NCBI GenBank assembly: GCA_007132965.1
Contig: SLNQ01000040.1
Location: 1 to 46,607 of the forward strand
From: Gemmatimonadota bacterium
GTDB taxonomy: Bacteria; Gemmatimonadota; Gemmatimonadetes; Longimicrobiales; Gaopeijiaceae
DNA length: 46,607 nt
Direction: 5' to 3'
Made by a program: the position numbers and the translations under genes
The notes under the pieces: generated by a model
What the model saw: only the letters and a program-made list of their open reading frames with translations
Databases searched by the model: none
What the model was told of the DNA's origin: nothing
In this document: positions 7,919 through 16,506 of the stretch, piece by piece
Numbering within the stretch: the stretch's first letter is position 1
Layout of the letters: each line of letters starts with the position of its first letter

Positions 7919-9498
7919 CCCGGGACCGAACCGCCCGGGAACTTCTCCCGGACGCGGTTGTCCAGGTCCTCGAGGAGTTTCGAAGCGGGTTCTCCCTGGA
8001 TCTCCATCTCTGGTTGCCCAGAGAGGACGATGGACCCTTCCATCTCTTTCCTTCGGGTGACCAAGGGGAAGGGCCTCGCCACGACTCCATTCTCCTGGAG
8101 GTTCCCACCCGCAACGGCGCCGATCTCGTCCTGGAGGTCCGGACCCCCTCCACCCCTTCAGTCAAGGCGGCTGCCAACGCCCTCAGAACCTCCCTGGAGC
8201 AGCTGTACGAGTACCACGAGGAGATCCGTTTCTTCACCTACGAGGTGTCGGAGCGATACGAGGAGATCAACCTCCTCTACTTCATCGCCGAGACGCTGGG
8301 TTCCCTCCTGCAGGTAAAGGAAGCCAGCCGGCTCATCCTCTCCGAGGTGTGTGGAGTCCTGGCGGCCCGTCGGGGTTCGCTCTGGGTCTACCGGCCCCGG
8401 GAGGGGCGCCTTCACCTGGTGGCCTCGGTAGGCGACGACGGGCGGGACGGACCGTTGGAGGCCGACGACCCCTCGGCCGTCACCTCGCAGGTGTTTCGGG
8501 AGGGCCGCTCGCTGATCTTGGCCGCCGATTCGTCGGGGGAAGCCTCCCGGTCCGATCGGGTGGGACGGGAGCAGGGCGACTCGGTCCTCTCGGTACCCAT
8601 TCGCTACACCCCTCCCGACGGGGCCGCCCGCACCGTGGGCGTCATCAACCTCATTGGCCGGAGGCGCGGAGGGCGGTTCACCGCCTCCGATCAGAAGCTT
8701 CTGTCTGCCATCGCCTCGCAGGTGGGTGCGGCTCTGGAGAACAGCCGGCTGATCAGGGAGAGCCTGGAGCGGGAGCGGGTGGGGCGGGAGATGGAGCTCG
8801 CCCACGATCTCCAGATGAAGCTCTTGCCCTCCCTGGACGGGTTCGACCCCGACGCGGTGGCCGCCCGGGTCCGCCCGGCCGAGTCGGTGGGGGGGGATTT
8901 CTACCACCTCCTGCGGCTCTCCGAGGGCCGCGTGGGGGTCATGGTGGGGGACGTCTCAAGCCACGGGTTCCCAGCCGCCCTCATCATGGCCCTGGCCCTC
9001 AGCGCCGCCACCATCTACGCGCCGGAGCACCAGTCGCCGGCCCGGGTCCTGGGTGAGATGGGTCGGGCGCTGCAGGACGAGCTCGAGAGCACCGAGATGT
9101 ACCTCACCCTGGCTTACGCGGTGGTGGACCCCGAGGCCGGCGAGCTCCTGTACGCCAATGCCGGGCATCCCCACGCCTTCGTGATCCGGGGTGACGGTTC
9201 CCGAAGTCGTCTCCCGGCCCTGGACCCGCCCATGGGCATCGCCGAGGACGGCGCGTACCAGGAGGACCGGGTGTCGTGGAGCTCCGGCGAGGACCTCCTC
9301 CTCCTATTTACCGACGGACTCTCCGATCCGGTGATCCCCGGATCTCGTCGTGCCGGCGAGGAGCGCCTGGTGGACGAGGCGGTGCGGGTACGCCACCACC
9401 CGGCGTACGAGATCGTGGAGACCCTCTTTCGCCTGGCCGAGGGTGAATCGGACGAGGAGGAGCCGGACGACCGCACCGCACTGGTTCTCAAGGTGTGA
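7915..9498 (+). CDS. GAF-domain PP2C (SpoIIE/RsbU-type) serine phosphatase
   Basis: 527 residues. Residues ~1-100 are an unassigned N-terminal region. A short helical segment (about 100-125) leads to a GAF-like sensor domain (about 120-280: FIAETLGSLLQV to GAALENSRL), then a coiled linker ELAHDLQMKLLP. The SpoIIE-type PP2C domain (300-527) has VGGDFY at 325-330, GDVSSHG at 345-351, FTDGLSDP at 465-472 and the terminal EPDDRTALV with acidic residues at 518-519. These are the metal-binding positions of the family. It should dephosphorylate the STAS protein encoded upstream, with the GAF domain supplying the signal input. It overlaps rsmA by GTGA. No membrane segment is visible, so the sensor is probably cytoplasmic. 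Confidence 0.93.
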   Translation: MTRDRTARELLPDAVVQVLEEFRSGFSLDLHLWLPREDDGPFHLFPSGDQGEGPRHDSILLEVPTRNGADLVLEVRTPSTPSVKAAANALRTSLEQLYEYHEEIRFFTYEVSERYEEINLLYFIAETLGSLLQVKEASRLILSEVCGVLAARRGSLWVYRPREGRLHLVASVGDDGRDGPLEADDPSAVTSQVFREGRSLILAADSSGEASRSDRVGREQGDSVLSVPIRYTPPDGAARTVGVINLIGRRRGGRFTASDQKLLSAIASQVGAALENSRLIRESLERERVGREMELAHDLQMKLLPSLDGFDPDAVAARVRPAESVGGDFYHLLRLSEGRVGVMVGDVSSHGFPAALIMALALSAATIYAPEHQSPARVLGEMGRALQDELESTEMYLTLAYAVVDPEAGELLYANAGHPHAFVIRGDGSRSRLPALDPPMGIAEDGAYQEDRVSWSSGEDLLLLFTDGLSDPVIPGSRRAGEERLVDEAVRVRHHPAYEIVETLFRLAEGESDEEEPDDRTALVLKV

Positions 9499-10328
9499 CT
9501 TCTCACGAGACGGAGGGAGGGTTTCCCCGGGCCCGGCGGTCCATGGGCCAGAACTTCCTGGTGGACGGTAATCTTCGGCGTCGCATCGTAGAGGAGACCC
9601 GGGTGGCGCCGCACGAGACGGTCCTGGAGATCGGGCCCGGTCGGGGGGCCCTGAGCGAGGGGCTGGCCCGGGAGGTGCAGGAACGGGAGGGGCGCCTCGT
9701 CCTGGTGGAACTGGACCGGGAGCTGGCCCGTCGGCTCTCGCACCGCTTCCGGGAACGGTCGGATGTCACCGTGATCCAGGCCGACATCCTGGAACTGGAT
9801 CTGGCGGAGCTCACCCCCGATCCCCGCGGCCTGAAGGTCGTGGGGAACATCCCCTACAACCTCACTACCCCCATCGTCTTCCATCTCCTGACGCGGCCCC
9901 GTCCCAGCGAGATCCTCCTGATGGTGCAGCGGGAGGTGGCTCAGCGCATCGCCGCCGAACCCGGATCCGGCGACTACGGGGCCCTTTCCGTCGGCGTCCA
10001 GAGCGTGGCGACGGTGGAGCGGGTCCTCAAGGCACCCCCCGAGGTCTTTCGACCCCGGCCGAAGGTGCACTCCGAAGTGATCCGGATCCGGCCCCTGGAA
10101 CCCCCTCCCCTGGACCCGGACGAGGAGCTTGCTCTCCGTCGGCTGACTCGGGCCCTCTTCCAGTGGCGGCGAAAGCAGCTCCGAAAGACGCTGAGGGACC
10201 ATCCGGACCTGGGCGTGGCGCCCGAGCTCCTGGACCGGATCCTGGCAGCTGGGGGGGCACAGCCCACGCATCGTCCCGAGACGGTTTCTCCGGAGGGTTT
10301 CGTGGCCATGGCCCGTCTCCTTCCCTGA
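9495..10328 (+). CDS. rsmA: 16S rRNA dimethyladenosine transferase RsmA (KsgA)
   Basis: 277 residues from the GTG overlapping the phosphatase stop; a later ATG (9543, MGQNFLVDG) would remove a short charged leader. It dimethylates the two adjacent adenosines in helix 45 of 16S rRNA and acts as a late 30S assembly checkpoint. The family N-terminus (RARRSMGQNFLVD), the SAM motif VLEIGPGRGALSEGL and the catalytic NIPY (118-121) are all present, and the C-terminal helical domain is complete. Coupling to a stress phosphatase gene is unusual for a housekeeping rRNA methylase. Confidence 0.95.
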   Translation: MTSHETEGGFPRARRSMGQNFLVDGNLRRRIVEETRVAPHETVLEIGPGRGALSEGLAREVQEREGRLVLVELDRELARRLSHRFRERSDVTVIQADILELDLAELTPDPRGLKVVGNIPYNLTTPIVFHLLTRPRPSEILLMVQREVAQRIAAEPGSGDYGALSVGVQSVATVERVLKAPPEVFRPRPKVHSEVIRIRPLEPPPLDPDEELALRRLTRALFQWRRKQLRKTLRDHPDLGVAPELLDRILAAGGAQPTHRPETVSPEGFVAMARLLP

Positions 10329-10337
10329 GGCGGGTTG

Positions 10338-10367
10338 TTGACGTCGGTCGAGGCGCCGCCGTAGGTT
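10338..10367 (+). promoter_or_regulatory. Candidate rex promoter
   Basis: TTGACG (10338-10343), an 18-base spacer and TAGGTT (10362-10367). The predicted start site falls at the left edge of the Rex operator at 10377-10394, a good position for repression. A perfect GCCGTC/GACGGC hairpin (10399-10413) follows in the leader. Confidence 0.5.
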
Positions 10368-10376
10368 TGGTTTATC

Positions 10377-10394
10377 TTGTGAAGCTTTTCACAA
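10377..10394. promoter_or_regulatory. Rex operator (NADH/NAD+ redox-responsive)
   Basis: TTGTGAAGCTTTTCACAA is a perfect inverted repeat with two 7-base arms around GCTT. It matches the well-established Rex-binding consensus TTGTGAAnnnnTTCACAA. It lies 75 bases upstream of the rex start codon, just downstream of the candidate -10 box. Rex binds such sites when NADH is low and leaves when NADH rises, so the gene is predicted to be autoregulated. No second copy was noticed elsewhere in the window. Confidence 0.88.
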
Positions 10395-10468
10395 ACAGGC
10401 CGTCGAGGACGGCTGACCGCCTTGTCGCGCTACTTCGTTGCTGGCCAACTGAACCCGAATCTTCAGTC

Positions 10469-11128
10469 GTGCCCCCGAATCTCCCATCGGTCTCCGACTC
10501 CACCATCCGACGTCTCTCCCTCTATCTGCGCGTGCTGGAGGAACTGAACGAGGCCTCGGAGCCCACCGTCTCCAGCCGGCGCCTGGCCGAGCTGGCAGGC
10601 ACCAGCGCCGCCCAGGTGCGAAAGGACCTCTCCCGGTTCGGGTCGTTCGGAAAGCGGGGGCTGGGCTACGCGGTGGACCCGCTGGAGCGGCACCTGCGGG
10701 AGATCCTGGGCCTCCAGCGCCGCTGGCCCGTGGTTCTGGTGGGGGCCGGGCGAATCGGCTCGGCCCTCTTCGAGTATCCGTATTTTCGGGAGCGGGGCTT
10801 TGAGATCGTGGCCGTGGTGGATCGGGATCCGGCCAAGGTCGGTCGACGCTGGAACGGGGTCAAAATCGAGCCGGTGGAGTCGCTGTCCAAGGTGGTGCGA
10901 GAGCTGGGAACGGAGCTGGGTATCCTGGCCATCCCCGCCGACGACGCACAGGCCACGGCCGAAGCTCTGGTGAATGCCGGCATCCGGGGGATCCTGAACT
11001 TCGCTCCGGTTCAGCTCCATCTGCGGCCCGAGATCGTGGTGAACGAGGTGAATCTGACCCTGGAGTTGGAAGCCCTCTCCTTTGCCCTGCACGGGTCCTC
11101 CCGGGCCACTTCGCCGGAGCGGGACTGA
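10469..11128 (+). CDS. rex: Redox-sensing transcriptional repressor Rex
   Basis: 219 residues from the GTG at 10469, which gives the normal family length; longer in-frame starts run back through the operator and are rejected. The N-terminal winged helix (about 8-80) contains SRRLAELAGTSAAQVRKDLSRFGSFGKRGLGY, the highly conserved DNA-recognition region. The Rossmann domain has GAGRIG at 92-97, followed by FEIVAVVDRDP, and binds NADH/NAD+. Rex represses fermentation, respiration and NADH-reoxidation genes according to the NADH/NAD+ ratio. The perfect operator upstream supports autoregulation. The exonuclease gene begins 2 bases after the stop and is probably in the same transcript. Confidence 0.96.
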   Translation: MPPNLPSVSDSTIRRLSLYLRVLEELNEASEPTVSSRRLAELAGTSAAQVRKDLSRFGSFGKRGLGYAVDPLERHLREILGLQRRWPVVLVGAGRIGSALFEYPYFRERGFEIVAVVDRDPAKVGRRWNGVKIEPVESLSKVVRELGTELGILAIPADDAQATAEALVNAGIRGILNFAPVQLHLRPEIVVNEVNLTLELEALSFALHGSSRATSPERD

Positions 11129-11130
11129 CG

Positions 11131-11922
11131 GTGGACGCGGACCAGGCGGTCCCGCCGGGGCTGATTCGGCGAGCGGCGGCTCTCCTGGCCACCGGGCCCG
11201 CCCATACCCTGGAGGTGGCGGAGGCTGTGCTGGGGTTGCGGGGAGCTCCGCAGGCGGCGTCCCGGGCCGTCTTCACCCTTCTGGGATCCGACCCCCGCTT
11301 CCAGGTGGATGCCGATGGGTGCTGGCGGCTCGACCGGTCGGAACCGGAGCCGGGCCCCGCGCTGCGACACCTCTCGTTTGCCGTGGTGGACGTGGAGACC
11401 ACCGGAGGAGCCTGGAGCCGGGGCCACCGGGTCACCGAGGTGGCCGTGGTGACAGTGTCCAGGGGACAGGTGGAAGGCAGCCTGGAGACCCTGGTGAACC
11501 CCGGGCGACCCATCCCGCCTCGAATCCAGGGTCTCACGGGGATCAGCGACCAGATGGTGGCCGCCGCACCTCCGTTCGAGGGAGTGGCTCCGCAGGTGCA
11601 GCGTGCCCTGGCGGACCGGATCTTCGTGGCGCACAACGCCTCCTTCGACTGGAGCTTCATTGGGGGTGAGCTCCTGGAGGCCACCGGAGAGGTCCCCCCG
11701 GTGGAGCGGCTTTGCACCGTGCGGCTGGGTCGGCTCCTGGTCCCCCGGCTCCGCCGCTACAACCTGGATGCCCTCACCGGATACTTCCAGATCCCGGTCC
11801 ACCGGCGCCACCGGGCCCACGGCGACGCCCTGGCCACGGCTCGCCTTCTCCTCCGGCTGCTGGATCTGGCCGAGTCCCGGGGGATCGGCGACCTGCACGG
11901 GCTGCGCCGGGCCATGTCCTGA
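11131..11922 (+). CDS. DnaQ-like DEDDh 3'-5' exonuclease with N-terminal winged-helix-like segment
   Basis: 263 residues with a GTG start, 2 bases after rex. The exonuclease core spans ~82-250. ExoI is VVDVETTG (D87, E89), ExoII is VAHNASFD, and ExoIII is HRAHGDALATA. These are the DEDDh residues of the DNA polymerase III epsilon/DnaQ family. Residues ~10-70 form a separate segment with a LLATGPAHTLEVAEAVLG helix pattern and a terminal DPRFQVDADGCWRL, which resembles HARE-HTH-type winged helices. That second assignment is an inference from pattern only. The protein could be a proofreading or repair exonuclease, or a stand-alone nuclease; it lacks the UvrC/GIY-YIG or helicase fusions seen in some relatives. 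Confidence 0.82.
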   Translation: MDADQAVPPGLIRRAAALLATGPAHTLEVAEAVLGLRGAPQAASRAVFTLLGSDPRFQVDADGCWRLDRSEPEPGPALRHLSFAVVDVETTGGAWSRGHRVTEVAVVTVSRGQVEGSLETLVNPGRPIPPRIQGLTGISDQMVAAAPPFEGVAPQVQRALADRIFVAHNASFDWSFIGGELLEATGEVPPVERLCTVRLGRLLVPRLRRYNLDALTGYFQIPVHRRHRAHGDALATARLLLRLLDLAESRGIGDLHGLRRAMS

Positions 11923-12009
11923 AGCTGCGCCCACCCTTTCCTCCAGCCCGGCAGAGATGCCACCTTGGGAAGGCGGCCCGCTCGTCCCCACCCTCCAACC
12001 ACGCCGAAG

Positions 12010-12918
12010 ATGTCTGATCCAACCGAATCCACCCCGGAGTTCCCCTTCCTCATCCCCGAGTTGCACGATCTTCCCCTGGTGCGTTCGAGGGAGGTGGGGG
12101 GAATCACCGTGCATGCCGTGGAGGCCGGCCTCCAGCGTCTGGATGGGGGCGCCATGTTCGGCGTGGTGCCTCGGCCCCTGTGGGAGAAGCGGATCACCCC
12201 CGACGACCGGCACCGGATCCCGTTGGCCCTGCGGTGCCTCCTCGTGGAGGCGCCCGAGGCGCTGATCCTGGTGGACACGGGGGTGGGCAACAAGGAAGAG
12301 GAGAAATTCCGGGACATCTACGGGATCCAGAATTCCGGGGATCCCACCCGCCTGGAGGACGGCATCCGGGCGGTGGGGTTCGAGCCGGCCGAGATCGACC
12401 TGGTGGTTCTGACCCACCTGCACTTCGACCACGCCGGCGGAGCCACACGAGCCCGGGACGACGGTGAGATCGTACCGGCCTTCCCGGAGGCCCGATACGT
12501 GATCCAGGAAAAGGAGCTGGAGTTCGCCGGCCGGCAAAACGAGCGGATCCGGGCCAGTTACCTGCCGCGAAACTTCCAGGCCGTCACCGATGCCAACCTC
12601 TGGGAGCTGGTGGAAGGCGAGACGGAGCTCACACGGGGCGTCCGACTCATTCCCACGCCGGGGCACACCCCGCACCATCAGTCCGTCCTGGTGGAGTCTG
12701 ACGGCGAGACGGCCTGTTACCTGGCCGACGTGTGTCCCACCACGGCCCACGTGCCCCTGCCCTGGATCATGGGATACGACCTGGAACCCCTGGTGACGCT
12801 GGAGTCGAAGCGCACGCTCTGGACGAGGGCTCGCAACGAGAGTTGGCTCCTCATCTTCGAGCACGATCCGTGGATCCCGTGGGGCCGACTGGACAAAGAC
12901 GCCCGCAGGGTGACCTGA
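12010..12918 (+). CDS. MBL-fold metallo-hydrolase
   Basis: 302 residues from the ATG at 12010 (MSDPTES); an in-frame start at 11965 lies in low-complexity sequence and is not preferred. The zinc-binding motif HLHFDH is at 136-141, followed by a conserved PTPGHTPHHQS and a later ADVCPTTAHVPLP segment with further His/Asp ligands. This fold covers lactonases, hydrolases and related enzymes, and the substrate cannot be told from the motif. The N-terminal layout (VDTGVGNKEEEKF, then HLHFDHAGG) is closest to the lactonase-like branch. It stands alone between the rex operon and the thiolase gene. Confidence 0.85.
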   Translation: MSDPTESTPEFPFLIPELHDLPLVRSREVGGITVHAVEAGLQRLDGGAMFGVVPRPLWEKRITPDDRHRIPLALRCLLVEAPEALILVDTGVGNKEEEKFRDIYGIQNSGDPTRLEDGIRAVGFEPAEIDLVVLTHLHFDHAGGATRARDDGEIVPAFPEARYVIQEKELEFAGRQNERIRASYLPRNFQAVTDANLWELVEGETELTRGVRLIPTPGHTPHHQSVLVESDGETACYLADVCPTTAHVPLPWIMGYDLEPLVTLESKRTLWTRARNESWLLIFEHDPWIPWGRLDKDARRVT

Positions 12919-12938
12919 GCGGCGTTTTTTCCTATCTT
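12910..12938 (+). promoter_or_regulatory. Candidate promoter for the thiolase gene
   Basis: GTGACC (12910-12915), a 17-base spacer and TATCTT (12933-12938) at the end of the MBL gene. The 146-base gap to the thiolase ATG contains no other clear signal. The match is moderate (4 of 6 in each box). Confidence 0.28.
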
Positions 12939-13064
12939 TACCCGGCTCCAGAGCAGATCCCCGATCCGACCCCAGGACATTCCCGAGGTCGGGCGCCGCC
13001 TCCCTTCGGGGCGTCGTCACGTCGCGGACCCACCCGCACATCCAGCCAGAGGCTTTCAAGACAT

Positions 13065-14276
13065 ATGAGCGAAGACGCACGCACTCCAGTCATCGTGAAC
13101 GGTGCCCGCACGCCCATTGGCCGATTTCTCGGCGGACTCAGCCCCCTGAGCGCCCCCGAGCTGGGCGCCGTGTCGGTTCGAGCCGCCCTGGAGCGTTCCG
13201 GGGTTGACGCGGAGGAGATCGACGAAGTGATCCTGGGCCACGTGGTGCAGGCCGGTGCCGGCCAGGCTCCGGCCCGGCAGGCCGCCATTCAGGCTGATCT
13301 CCCCGCCACCATCCCCGCCGTCACCGTGAACAAGGTCTGCGGCTCGGGGCTGAAGGCGGTGATGCTCGCCGCCCAGGCCATCCGCGCCGGCGATGCCCGG
13401 GCCATCGTGGCCGGCGGGTTCGAGTCCATGTCCAACGTCCCCTTCTACGCCCGGGGCCTTCGCAACGGCGTCAAGTTCGGCGATCAGAAGCTCCAGGACG
13501 GGCTCATCCTCGATGGGCTCTGGTGCTCCTTCGGGGAGTGTCACATGGGTGGACACGCCGAGTACACCGCGCAGAAGGCCGGGATCAGCCGGGAGGAGGC
13601 CGACGCCTTCGCCCTGCGCTCCCACCAGCGGGCGGTGGCCGCCATCGACGGCGGCCGCTTCCAGCGAGAGATCGTGCCGGTGGAGATCCAGGGCCGCAGG
13701 GGCACCACGGTGGTGGACACCGACGAAGGCCCCCGCAGGGACACCTCGCTGGAGGCCCTGGCCAAGCTCCGGCCCGCCTTCCCCCGTGACGCTCCGGAAG
13801 GGATCGAGGAGCTGGTGGTCACCGCCGGCAACGCCCCCGGACTCAACGACGGATCCGCGGCTCTGGTGGTCACCTCGCTGGAGTTCGCCCGAACCCATGG
13901 CCTGGAGGTGCAGGCCCGGATCAACGGTTACGCCGCCGGCGGTACCGAGCCCGAGGATCTCTTCTTTGCCCCCATCACCGCCGTTCGGACCCTCATGGAG
14001 CGCACCGACGCCTCGGTGGATGACTACGATCTCATCGAGGTGAACGAGGCCTTCGCCGTGCAGGCCCTGGCCGACATGAAGGAGCTGGGGATGGATCCGG
14101 AGCGGGTCAACGTGAACGGCGGCGCAGTGGCGCTGGGTCATCCCATCGGCTGCTCCGGCGCCCGGATCCTGGTGACCCTGCTCCACGCCATGGAAGACCG
14201 GGACGCCGCCAACGGCCTGGCCACCCTCTGCCTGGGTGGGGGCAACGCCGTGGCGCTCTCGGTGGAGCGCCTGTGA
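13065..14276 (+). CDS. Acetyl-CoA C-acetyltransferase (thiolase)
   Basis: 403 residues from the ATG at 13065. It catalyses the reversible condensation or thiolysis of acyl-CoA. The nucleophilic cysteine lies in [11 protein letters not shown] (C92). The second catalytic block is [20 protein letters not shown] with the active-site His, and the C-terminal CLGGGN carries the third catalytic Cys. The pattern fits the PhaA/AtoB biosynthetic type, though degradative thiolases share it. Next come a 3-hydroxyacyl-CoA dehydrogenase and an acyl-CoA dehydrogenase, giving three of the four steps of a C4/beta-oxidation cycle. An enoyl-CoA hydratase gene is not in the cluster. Confidence 0.93.
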   Translation: MSEDARTPVIVNGARTPIGRFLGGLSPLSAPELGAVSVRAALERSGVDAEEIDEVILGHVVQAGAGQAPARQAAIQADLPATIPAVTVNKVCGSGLKAVMLAAQAIRAGDARAIVAGGFESMSNVPFYARGLRNGVKFGDQKLQDGLILDGLWCSFGECHMGGHAEYTAQKAGISREEADAFALRSHQRAVAAIDGGRFQREIVPVEIQGRRGTTVVDTDEGPRRDTSLEALAKLRPAFPRDAPEGIEELVVTAGNAPGLNDGSAALVVTSLEFARTHGLEVQARINGYAAGGTEPEDLFFAPITAVRTLMERTDASVDDYDLIEVNEAFAVQALADMKELGMDPERVNVNGGAVALGHPIGCSGARILVTLLHAMEDRDAANGLATLCLGGGNAVALSVERL

Positions 14277-14319
14277 ACCCGGAGTCCGGATTCCTGCTTC
14301 AGACACCTGGAGAGCTGGC

Positions 14320-15174
14320 ATGATCGATTCAGTGGCGGTGATCGGTGGCGGTACCATGGGCAACGGGATCGCCCACGTGTGCGCCCAGAGGGGGCTCGGA
14401 GTGCACATGGTGGACATCTCGTCCGAAGCGCTGGAAAAGGGGCTGGCCACCATTGACCGGAACATGGAGCGCCAGGTCAAGAAGGACCGGATGAGTTCCC
14501 AGGAGAAGGAGGAAGCCCTGGGACGGATCCGCACCTTCACCGACCCGGCCGAAGCCGTCCAGGGGGTCCATCTCGCGGTGGAGGCCATTCCGGAACGGGC
14601 CGAATTGAAGTACGAGCTCTTCGGCACCCTGGACCGGGAAGCGGCGCCGGAGGTGATCCTGGCCTCCAACACCTCCTCCATCTCCATTACCGAGATCGCA
14701 GCTCGCACCTCCCGACCCGAGAAGGTCATTGGGATGCACTTCATGAACCCGGTGCCGGTCATGAAGCTGGTGGAGGTCATCCGGGGGCTGGCCACCGACG
14801 ACGCCACCACTGAGACGGTCATGGAGCTCTCCCGTACGCTGGGAAAGACGCCGGTGGAGGTGAACGACTATCCCGGCTTCGTTTCCAACCGTGTCCTCAT
14901 GCCCATGATCAACGAGGCCGTCTTCGCCCTCATGGAGGGCGTGGCCGAGGTGGAGGCCATCGACACGGTCATGAAGCTGGGAATGAACCATCCCATGGGT
15001 CCCCTGGCCCTGGCCGACCTCATCGGTCTGGACACCTGCCTGAACATTCTGGAAGTACTGCACCGGGAGCTGGGCGACGACCGCTATCGGCCGTGTCCGC
15101 TGCTCCGGAAGTACGTGGCGGCCGGATGGCTTGGCCGCAAGAGCGGTCGCGGATTCCACAGCTACCAGGACTGA
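14320..15174 (+). CDS. 3-hydroxybutyryl-CoA dehydrogenase (3-hydroxyacyl-CoA dehydrogenase)
   Basis: 284 residues, typical for the short Hbd/PaaH type without a hydratase domain. It interconverts acetoacetyl-CoA and 3-hydroxybutyryl-CoA with NAD(P)H. The N-terminal Rossmann motif is [14 protein letters not shown]. The central [13 protein letters not shown] and [18 protein letters not shown] contain the family's catalytic Ser, His and Asn region, and the C-terminal dimerisation domain includes [16 protein letters not shown]. The ATG at 14320 lies 43 bases after the thiolase stop. The acyl-CoA dehydrogenase gene starts about 4 bases after this stop. Confidence 0.93.
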   Translation: MIDSVAVIGGGTMGNGIAHVCAQRGLGVHMVDISSEALEKGLATIDRNMERQVKKDRMSSQEKEEALGRIRTFTDPAEAVQGVHLAVEAIPERAELKYELFGTLDREAAPEVILASNTSSISITEIAARTSRPEKVIGMHFMNPVPVMKLVEVIRGLATDDATTETVMELSRTLGKTPVEVNDYPGFVSNRVLMPMINEAVFALMEGVAEVEAIDTVMKLGMNHPMGPLALADLIGLDTCLNILEVLHRELGDDRYRPCPLLRKYVAAGWLGRKSGRGFHSYQD

Positions 15175-15178
15175 TGCC

Positions 15179-16360
15179 TTGATTCCCACTGCAGAGCAGC
15201 TGGAGTTCCGGGCGCTGGCCCGGGAGTTTGCCGCCGGTGAGATCCGTCCCCACGTCGAAGCGTGGGACGCCGAGCGTCATCTTCCGGATACGCTCTTCGC
15301 CAGTCTGGCGGAGCTGGGGTTTCTGGGGATGCGCATGCCCGAAGCCCATGGGGGGCTGGGAGTGGACACGCCCACCTTCGCCATGGTCATGGAGGCCTTG
15401 GCCTGGGGAGACGCGGCTGCGGCCCTGGCGGTGGCCATCCACAACGGGCCCATCCCCAGGGTGCTGGAGGGGTGGGGGAGTGAAGAGCAGAAGGCGCACT
15501 GGTTTCCGGACATGGCCTCGGGCCAGGTGCTGGGGGCGTTCTCCCTCACCGAGCCCGGGGCCGGGAGTGACCCGGCGGCCCTGACCACCCGGGCCCGGGC
15601 CCGGGGCGGGAGTTGGGTCCTGGACGGCCGCAAGAGCTGGGTCACCAACGGCGATCGAGCGGGGCTGATCCTGCTCTTCGCCCGCACGGGAGCCGACGAC
15701 TCGGGGCGAGAGGGAATCTCCGCCTTCCTGGTCCCCCGGGATACGGCGGGCCTCCGGGTGGTGGACCGTGAACGGACGCTGGGGCTGTCGGCGTCGGAGA
15801 CAGTGTCGCTGGAGTTGGACGGAGTCGAGCTCCCGGAGGAGGCCCTTCTGGGCTCCCCCGGCGACGGCTACGAGATCGCCATGGACGCCCTCCTGGTGGG
15901 CCGGATCGGGGTGGCGGCGCAGGCTCTGGGGATCGGGCAGGCGGCCTTCGAGCACGCCCTCCGGTACTCCGGCGAACGGGAGCAGTTCGGCCGCTCGCTC
16001 CATCGCTTCGGAGCGGTGCGGGAGAAGCTGGCCGGGATGGCTATTCGCCTGAGACAGGCGCGACTGCTGACGCTGGATGCGGCCACCCGTCTGGATCAAG
16101 GCGAGATGGGAGATCAGACGCACCTGCCCACTTCACCCCGGGCGCTGTCGTCCATGGCCAAGGTGGCAGCCAGCGAGGCGGCCATGTGGGTGGCCGACGA
16201 GGCGGTCCAGATCTTCGGGGGGTACGGCTACATGAGGGACTACCCGGTGGAACGCCTGATGCGGGACGCCAAGGGCACACAGATCTACGAGGGTGCCAAC
16301 GAGGTGCTGCAGATGGTGGTGGCCGCGGACGCGGTGCAGGAGTTCGAGGGACGTGTCTGA
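15179..16360 (+). CDS. Acyl-CoA dehydrogenase
   Basis: 393 residues if it starts at the TTG at 15179, which follows an AGGA at 15168-15171 and gives the normal family length; a TTG at 15131 would overlap the previous gene by 44 bases. This FAD enzyme oxidises acyl-CoA to trans-2-enoyl-CoA. The family blocks are present: LGAFSLTEPGAGSDPAAL, SWVTNGDRAGLILLFAR, the FAD/tetramer region REQFGRSLHRFGAVREKLAGM, and QIFGGYGYMRDYPVERLMRDAK. The C-terminal IYEGANEVLQ carries the usual catalytic Glu. Chain-length preference cannot be read from sequence. The rare start codon may reflect coupling to the upstream gene. Confidence 0.92.
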   Translation: MIPTAEQLEFRALAREFAAGEIRPHVEAWDAERHLPDTLFASLAELGFLGMRMPEAHGGLGVDTPTFAMVMEALAWGDAAAALAVAIHNGPIPRVLEGWGSEEQKAHWFPDMASGQVLGAFSLTEPGAGSDPAALTTRARARGGSWVLDGRKSWVTNGDRAGLILLFARTGADDSGREGISAFLVPRDTAGLRVVDRERTLGLSASETVSLELDGVELPEEALLGSPGDGYEIAMDALLVGRIGVAAQALGIGQAAFEHALRYSGEREQFGRSLHRFGAVREKLAGMAIRLRQARLLTLDAATRLDQGEMGDQTHLPTSPRALSSMAKVAASEAAMWVADEAVQIFGGYGYMRDYPVERLMRDAKGTQIYEGANEVLQMVVAADAVQEFEGRV

Positions 16361-16377
16361 GTAGGGTAGGGAGGGAT

Positions 16378-16502
16378 CCGGCGGGTTCCCCTTGGGGGAA
16401 AGGACGCCGGTAAGGACATCGCTAGAGGGGTGCGCCGAGGAGGCTACCCCTGCCCGGGTGCGGGAGCGCACATCGGGATTCTGACACAAACCGGGAGCCG
16501 AT
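16378..16502 (+). promoter_or_regulatory. Hairpin-rich leader of the leucine dehydrogenase gene
   Basis: The 146-base gap holds four consecutive stem-loops. The first is 16378-16410 (CCGGCG/CGCCGG outside, TTCCCC/GGGGAA inside). The second is 16426-16451 (AGGGGT/ACCCCT with inner GCC/GGC). The third is 16458-16471 (GTGCG/CGCAC). The fourth is 16472-16502 (ATCGG/CCGAT), whose loop contains the GGGAG Shine-Dalgarno. No U-run follows the first hairpin, so a plain terminator is less convincing. No known riboswitch class was recognised. Confidence 0.4.
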
Positions 16503-16506
16503 ACGG

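Noticed and set aside
15174..15176. ATG overlapping the stop of the 3-hydroxyacyl-CoA dehydrogenase as start of the acyl-CoA dehydrogenase
   Set aside because: It is in a different frame from the acyl-CoA dehydrogenase; the in-frame TTG at 15179 is used instead.
16361..16506. A known riboswitch (glycine, TPP, cobalamin, SAM) before leucine dehydrogenase
   Set aside because: None of the characteristic conserved boxes was found, only stems of unknown class.
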